The position numbers were made by a program, and so were the translations under genes. A model generated the notes under the pieces. The model ran no database searches. It was not told the origin of the DNA and saw only the letters and a program-made list of their open reading frames with translations. DNA of 38,212 bases, from the NCBI GenBank assembly GCA_020630555.1, contig JAHDBE010000005.1, forward strand, positions 329-38,540, written 5' to 3'. Positions 35,237-38,212 of the stretch are shown here, one piece after another (position 1 is the stretch's first letter; each line of letters starts with the position of its first letter). The DNA is from Saprospiraceae bacterium. Its GTDB lineage: Bacteria > Bacteroidota > Bacteroidia > Chitinophagales > Saprospiraceae.

Positions 35237-35584
35237 ATGAAAGCTCATGTAGCAAGTTTAATCAATGCCATTACCTTGGTTGCGATGGGTGCTTGGGGAT
35301 ATTTAGGATCAGCAAATCCGTCTAAGACCGCTTTAATTCCTGTTTTTTTTGGTGTCATGTTATTTGTTTTGAATCGAGGATTGAAAATTGAAAATAAGGC
35401 TGTGGCACATATCGTGGTGCTACTTACATTAATAATAATGGTCGCTTTAATAAAGCCATTAAATGCGGCTATGGGAAGAGGGGATAACATGGCGATGATT
35501 CGTGTGGGCTTGATGATGTTAACTTCTGCTTTTGCTTTTGTCCTATTCATTAAGAGTTTTATCGACGCGCGTAGACGTTCGTAG
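35237..35584 (+). CDS. Small membrane protein with four predicted transmembrane segments, function unknown
   Basis: A 115-residue hydrophobic protein. Membrane segments are likely at about 8-25 (INAITLVAMGAWGYLG), 30-49 (TALIPVFFGVMLFVLNRG), 55-75 (AVAHIVVLLTLIIMVALIKP) and 85-108 (RVGLMMLTSAFAFVLFIKSF), with a basic end DARRRS. The layout recalls the small TMEM14-like proteins, but I would not assign it. It begins 18 bases after the second PBP gene and probably shares its message. The terminator at 35669-35699 closes the unit. Confidence 0.75.
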   Translation: MKAHVASLINAITLVAMGAWGYLGSANPSKTALIPVFFGVMLFVLNRGLKIENKAVAHIVVLLTLIIMVALIKPLNAAMGRGDNMAMIRVGLMMLTSAFAFVLFIKSFIDARRRS

Positions 35585-35668
35585 GAAAAATAGACGCGTT
35601 TGTAGGAGAATTAATGCATTTATTTTTTCAAATATGTTTTTAATATATATTTGAAATGATATGGTGTG

Positions 35669-35699
35669 AAAGGCGTATCAGATGTGATACGCCTTTTTT
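35669..35699 (+). terminator. Strong intrinsic terminator
   Basis: A perfect 12-bp stem (35669-35680 with 35685-35696), loop GATG, then a six-T run. It ends the PBP/small membrane protein unit. Confidence 0.93.
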
Positions 35700-35719
35700 C
35701 GATTTAACATATTGTTTTA

Positions 35720-35752
35720 TTTGATATATAAAATTGTTCTATATTTATTTTG
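35720..35752 (+). promoter_or_regulatory. Likely promoter of the first outer-membrane barrel gene
   Basis: TTTG at 35720-35723, then 21 bases, then TTATTTTG at 35745-35752 (one mismatch from TAnnTTTG). Transcription would start close to the leader hairpin at 35758. Confidence 0.45.
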
Positions 35753-35757
35753 TTAAA

Positions 35758-35789
35758 CCAATTGCCCTAACACGCTTTTTAGCAATTGG
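35758..35789 (+). promoter_or_regulatory. 5' leader hairpin of the first barrel gene
   Basis: CCAATTGC (35758-35765) pairs perfectly with GCAATTGG (35782-35789) around a 16-base loop, 27 bases before the ATG at 35817. It is near the predicted 5' end of the message. A similar hairpin stands at the same relative place before the second barrel gene. Confidence 0.55.
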
Positions 35790-35816
35790 GTGTTATTCAT
35801 TAAAACTACTATTACA

Positions 35817-36413
35817 ATGAAAAAACTTACTATTTCTTTATTCTCAGCATTAATGTTTATGGCATTAAGTTATACAGCTAACGCACAGTTTGGAGCTAGA
35901 GCTGGTATCAATTTAGCTAACATTAGCATTGAATCTGAGGGTGTAACCATCGAAGGCGATAATAAATTTGCTTTCCATGCAGGATTGACTTACGAACATA
36001 TGTTAAGCGAGAATCTTTATTTACGACCTGGAGCTTTGTTTTCTATTAAGGGTTACGAATTCGAAATTGAGTTTCTTGGAGAAACAATTGACGCAGGGGT
36101 AACAACTACAAATATTGAAATTCCAATAGATTTCGTTTACAAGTTGGCCGCTGGTAGTAATAAGGTTGGTCTTCATGCAGGTCCTTACTTAGGAATGTTA
36201 ATGGGTGCTGAAGATGGTGAAGGTACAGATGTTAAAGAAGGATTTAAGTCGTTAGATTTTGGTTTGAACATCGGAGCTACTTTTGAGTTAAACAAAATTA
36301 GTCTTGGTATAAACTACGGTCTTGGATTAGCTAATATTGCTGAAACGGAAGATGGAGATGATACAACAGCGACGAATAGAGTGCTTGCATTCTTCGTCGG
36401 ATACGCTTTCTAA
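35817..36413 (+). CDS. Outer-membrane beta-barrel protein (OMP_b-brl / porin-family-like), first copy
   Basis: A 198-residue outer-membrane protein with a signal peptide (KKLTISLFSALMFMALSYT, cleavage near NAQ). The mature chain is a run of amphipathic strands with FGARAGINLANISIESEG, FAFHAGLTYEHMLSENLYLR, SNKVGLHAGPYLGMLMGAED and FKSLDFGLNIGATFELNKIS, and ends with FFVGYAF, a terminal aromatic typical of outer-membrane barrels. I place the start at 35817 because the signal peptide begins there; the frame is open from a GTG at 35790 that lies in the leader stem. The adjacent gene at 36633 is a close paralogue. Function unknown; structural or small-solute roles are both possible. Confidence 0.87.
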   Translation: MKKLTISLFSALMFMALSYTANAQFGARAGINLANISIESEGVTIEGDNKFAFHAGLTYEHMLSENLYLRPGALFSIKGYEFEIEFLGETIDAGVTTTNIEIPIDFVYKLAAGSNKVGLHAGPYLGMLMGAEDGEGTDVKEGFKSLDFGLNIGATFELNKISLGINYGLGLANIAETEDGDDTTATNRVLAFFVGYAF

Positions 36414-36437
36414 GAATTAAGAACTTATTTGTTAGAT

Positions 36438-36468
36438 AAGGGCTGACTCATTTGAGTTAGCCCTTTTT
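36438..36468 (+). terminator. Intrinsic terminator after the first barrel gene
   Basis: A 12-bp stem (36438-36449 with 36454-36465, one G-T wobble), loop ATTT, then a T-run. The two barrel genes therefore have separate messages. Confidence 0.88.
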
Positions 36469-36560
36469 GATTTTAGCATTTTTTTAATATTCCTAAGGTC
36501 AATAATAGCTTTTCATTAAGAGTACTGTAGGATGAATGACTCTACTTTTAAGACGTTAAA

Positions 36561-36606
36561 CCAATTGCCATTATCCATTTTAGTGATATGCTTTAGTGGC
36601 ATTTGG
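36561..36606 (+). promoter_or_regulatory. 5' leader hairpin of the second barrel gene
   Basis: CCAATTGCCA (36561-36570) pairs with TGGCATTTGG (36597-36606) with a single T-T mismatch, loop 26 bases, ending 26 bases before the ATG at 36633. The segment GTTAAACCAATTGCC is shared with the first gene; the loop is not. Confidence 0.5.
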
Positions 36607-36632
36607 ATTTTGTTCATCAAACTACTATTCAC

Positions 36633-37232
36633 ATGAAAAAATTGACTACTATTCTATGTTCAGTAATTATGTTATTGACTTTTAGTTTTACAGCGCATAC
36701 GCAAATCGGCGTACGAGCCGGTTTGAATTTAGCAAACATTAGCATCGAATCTGAGGGATTTAGTATTGAAGGAGATACCAAATTTGCGTTTCATGGGGGA
36801 TTAAGCTACGAACGATTGTTAAGTGAGAATCTTTACTTTAGACCGGCTGCTTTATTTTCTGTAAAAGGATATAAGTTTGACTTAGAAACGCCAGGTATTG
36901 GAACAATTGATGCAGGATTGACAACGACTTATATTGAGATACCTTTAGATTTTGTTTATAAATTACCTGCAGGTTCTAATCAAGTAGGACTTCATGCGGG
37001 TCCTTATTTGGGGTTTTTATTGGGAGCTGAAGAAGCCGAAGGAACAGATGTGAAAGATGATTTTAAATCTTTAGATTTTGGTCTCAACTTTGGCTTGACC
37101 TTCGAATTTAATAAGATAGCCATAGGTGCAAATTATGGCCTCGGACTAACTAATATCGCAGAAACTACAGAAGGCGCTGATTTGTCCGCAAAAAATAATG
37201 TACTCTCATTTTTTGTAAATTACGCCTTCTAA
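36633..37232 (+). CDS. Outer-membrane beta-barrel protein, second copy
   Basis: A 199-residue paralogue of the 35817 protein. The signal peptide is KKLTTILCSVIMLLTFSFT, then AHTQ. Shared blocks include IGVRAGLNLANISIESEG, FAFHGGLSYERLLSENLYFR, NQVGLHAGPYLGFLLGAEE and FKSLDFGLNFGLTFEFNKIA. It ends LSFFVNYAF. The ATG at 36633 begins the signal peptide. The copies differ mainly in short loops, so they may vary the surface exposed by one ancestral barrel. It has its own leader hairpin and a strong terminator after it. Confidence 0.87.
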   Translation: MKKLTTILCSVIMLLTFSFTAHTQIGVRAGLNLANISIESEGFSIEGDTKFAFHGGLSYERLLSENLYFRPAALFSVKGYKFDLETPGIGTIDAGLTTTYIEIPLDFVYKLPAGSNQVGLHAGPYLGFLLGAEEAEGTDVKDDFKSLDFGLNFGLTFEFNKIAIGANYGLGLTNIAETTEGADLSAKNNVLSFFVNYAF

Positions 37233-37246
37233 AAGATATATCTCAC

Positions 37247-37284
37247 AAGTAAAAAAGGGGCTCCTTAAAGCCCCTTTTTTACTT
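37247..37284. terminator. Bidirectional intrinsic terminator
   Basis: A perfect 16-bp stem (37247-37262 with 37269-37284) with T-runs in both directions, between the second barrel gene and the convergent hydrolase gene. Confidence 0.93.
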
Positions 37285-38212
37285 TTACTGTTTCGATATC
37301 ATTTGGGTATACACCCCAAATTCACCTTCCAATTTTAGTACATAGTTTCCGACAGGAAGATCAGAGATATTTATCACTTTATCCGGCTTAGATTGCCTCA
37401 ATACGAGCCTTCCGTATTTATCAAATACTTGGACAAGTTTTAATTCTTCTAAAGTATTAATCTGTATAACATCAGAAGTAGGGTTTGGAGAAATGGATAT
37501 CTTTTCTGAACTCACATCCACCGTGTTTGACAAGGATCTAAATCCAAACCACCAAACCACTGTATTACTCGCAGCAGGAGAAACACATCCCCCATGATCA
37601 AGAGGCATATTTGGATCAAGTCCAATGGCCGTTACGTCAGGTGCACCATTTGCGTTCATAGTCTCCTCAGCTAAAATGCTGTTTATATAATAGACTTGGT
37701 CGTCTCCTTCACAGTATAAAATTCTTGTAGGAGCCTGAGGCGTCCAATCATATACATCATTTAGGCGTAAAGCCGTTGGGACAGGATGATCGTCATTAGC
37801 CAAAATTCGCGTAAGAATAGAATCTTGAATCATATTCTTTGGAATAGATGCACCGTATTCCGCTTCCAAGCGAGCGATTAGCCTTTCGTTTAATTCCCAT
37901 AAATCTATATCCTCGTTACGAAACTCAATGATATCTTCTAAATAACCTGGTTTAAATATATCCTCTACGTCATGATTTGCCATGAGTTCGGGATAAGCCG
38001 TTTTCATAGATATGGCAACATTGGCTAAATAAGCCACAAAGAAATACTCACTATCACCTAAAGTGAATTCTATCATTTTCTCTGATACACTGTAAGGACC
38101 ACTCATATGAGAGGCTGCTGTGACAGGCATGATATCCGAATAATTTGCTTCTAATTCACGATGCACCGCCATACTTGCATGACCGCCTTGAGAATAACCT
38201 GTGATAAACAAT
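37285..38212 (-). CDS. Secreted alpha/beta hydrolase with T9SS sorting domain (N-terminus outside the window)
   Basis: The visible part begins with FITGYSQGGHASMAVHREL, the nucleophile elbow G-x-S-x-G of an alpha/beta hydrolase, so the catalytic serine is close to the window edge. A candidate acid and histidine are in ILYCEGDDQVYYIN and PLDHGGCV. The last 75 residues (ISISPNPTSDVIQ to VGNYVLKLEGEFGVYTQMIS) form a T9SS type A sorting domain. It resembles secreted lipase/esterase-like proteins of the phylum; the substrate is not readable. The start codon is not in the window. The gene runs to the end of the window at 38212. Confidence 0.85.
   Translation of the reverse strand, partial: LFITGYSQGGHASMAVHRELEANYSDIMPVTAASHMSGPYSVSEKMIEFTLGDSEYFFVAYLANVAISMKTAYPELMANHDVEDIFKPGYLEDIIEFRNEDIDLWELNERLIARLEAEYGASIPKNMIQDSILTRILANDDHPVPTALRLNDVYDWTPQAPTRILYCEGDDQVYYINSILAEETMNANGAPDVTAIGLDPNMPLDHGGCVSPAASNTVVWWFGFRSLSNTVDVSSEKISISPNPTSDVIQINTLEELKLVQVFDKYGRLVLRQSKPDKVINISDLPVGNYVLKLEGEFGVYTQMISKQ

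Noticed and set aside
1-38212. CRISPR arrays, tRNA or rRNA genes, insertion sequences, phage genes
   Set aside because: No direct-repeat array with spacers, no tRNA-like cloverleaf, and no transposase or phage protein was found on reading both strands.

Overview
The window is visibly AT-rich chromosomal DNA from a Bacteroidota member, probably Saprospira-like. Four secreted proteins end in a type IX secretion (T9SS) type A sorting domain. Outer-membrane proteins are abundant: a TonB-dependent receptor and two small beta-barrels. Several gene starts carry TTTG / TAnnTTTG-like promoter elements instead of the E. coli type, and a DUF1800/DUF1501 pair is present. I see no rRNA, tRNA, insertion sequence, prophage or CRISPR array. 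The species assignment is inference.

Layout. 1-66 is the 3' end of hemB, convergent with an ECF sigma factor (115-696, minus). 994-6797 (plus) holds uvrA, a TonB-family protein and the methylmalonyl-CoA mutase large subunit. 6794-9029 (minus) holds a T9SS-sorted protein and a PqiA-like membrane protein. 9116-16642 (plus) is a surface/secretion block: TonB-dependent receptor, then DUF1800 and DUF1501 proteins bracketed by two paralogous lectin/discoidin-like T9SS proteins. 16644-17375 (minus) is an HMA-domain/MauE-like membrane protein. 17452-20554 (plus) has a second ECF sigma factor overlapping an unusual anti-sigma-like fusion protein, then a DegP/HtrA-type protease. 20551-22882 (minus) is feoB-feoA, divergent from a Crp/Fnr regulator. 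23769-26403 (minus) is phoH-osmC-aroA with overlapping genes. 26575-28687 (plus) is SAM hydrolase, ABM monooxygenase and aroB, also overlapping. 28866-35584 (plus) contains two class A penicillin-binding proteins around a secreted YD-repeat-like gene on the other strand, followed by a small membrane protein. 35817-37232 has two paralogous outer-membrane barrels with similar 5' leader hairpins. 37285-38212 (minus) is the C-terminal part of a T9SS-sorted alpha/beta hydrolase.

The most interesting structure is not a gene. A dodecamer family, TTGRCGRAAGYC, occurs 12 times in 38 kb, on both strands, within genes, antisense to genes and at gene ends. It can fold as a 3-5 bp stem closed by a GNRA-type GAAA or GGAA loop. 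Stem position 4 and its partner 11 change together: only G/C or A/T combinations were seen. Equal-base chance predicts about 0.02 copies (4 words x 2 strands x 38,201 positions / 4^12). I know of no described element of this form.

Other leads are the sigma/anti-sigma operon whose anti-sigma protein carries TonB-receptor-like pieces, the DUF1800/DUF1501 locus with its paralogous flanks, the leader hairpins of the two barrel genes, and three convergent gene pairs whose stop codons share one TTAA palindrome.
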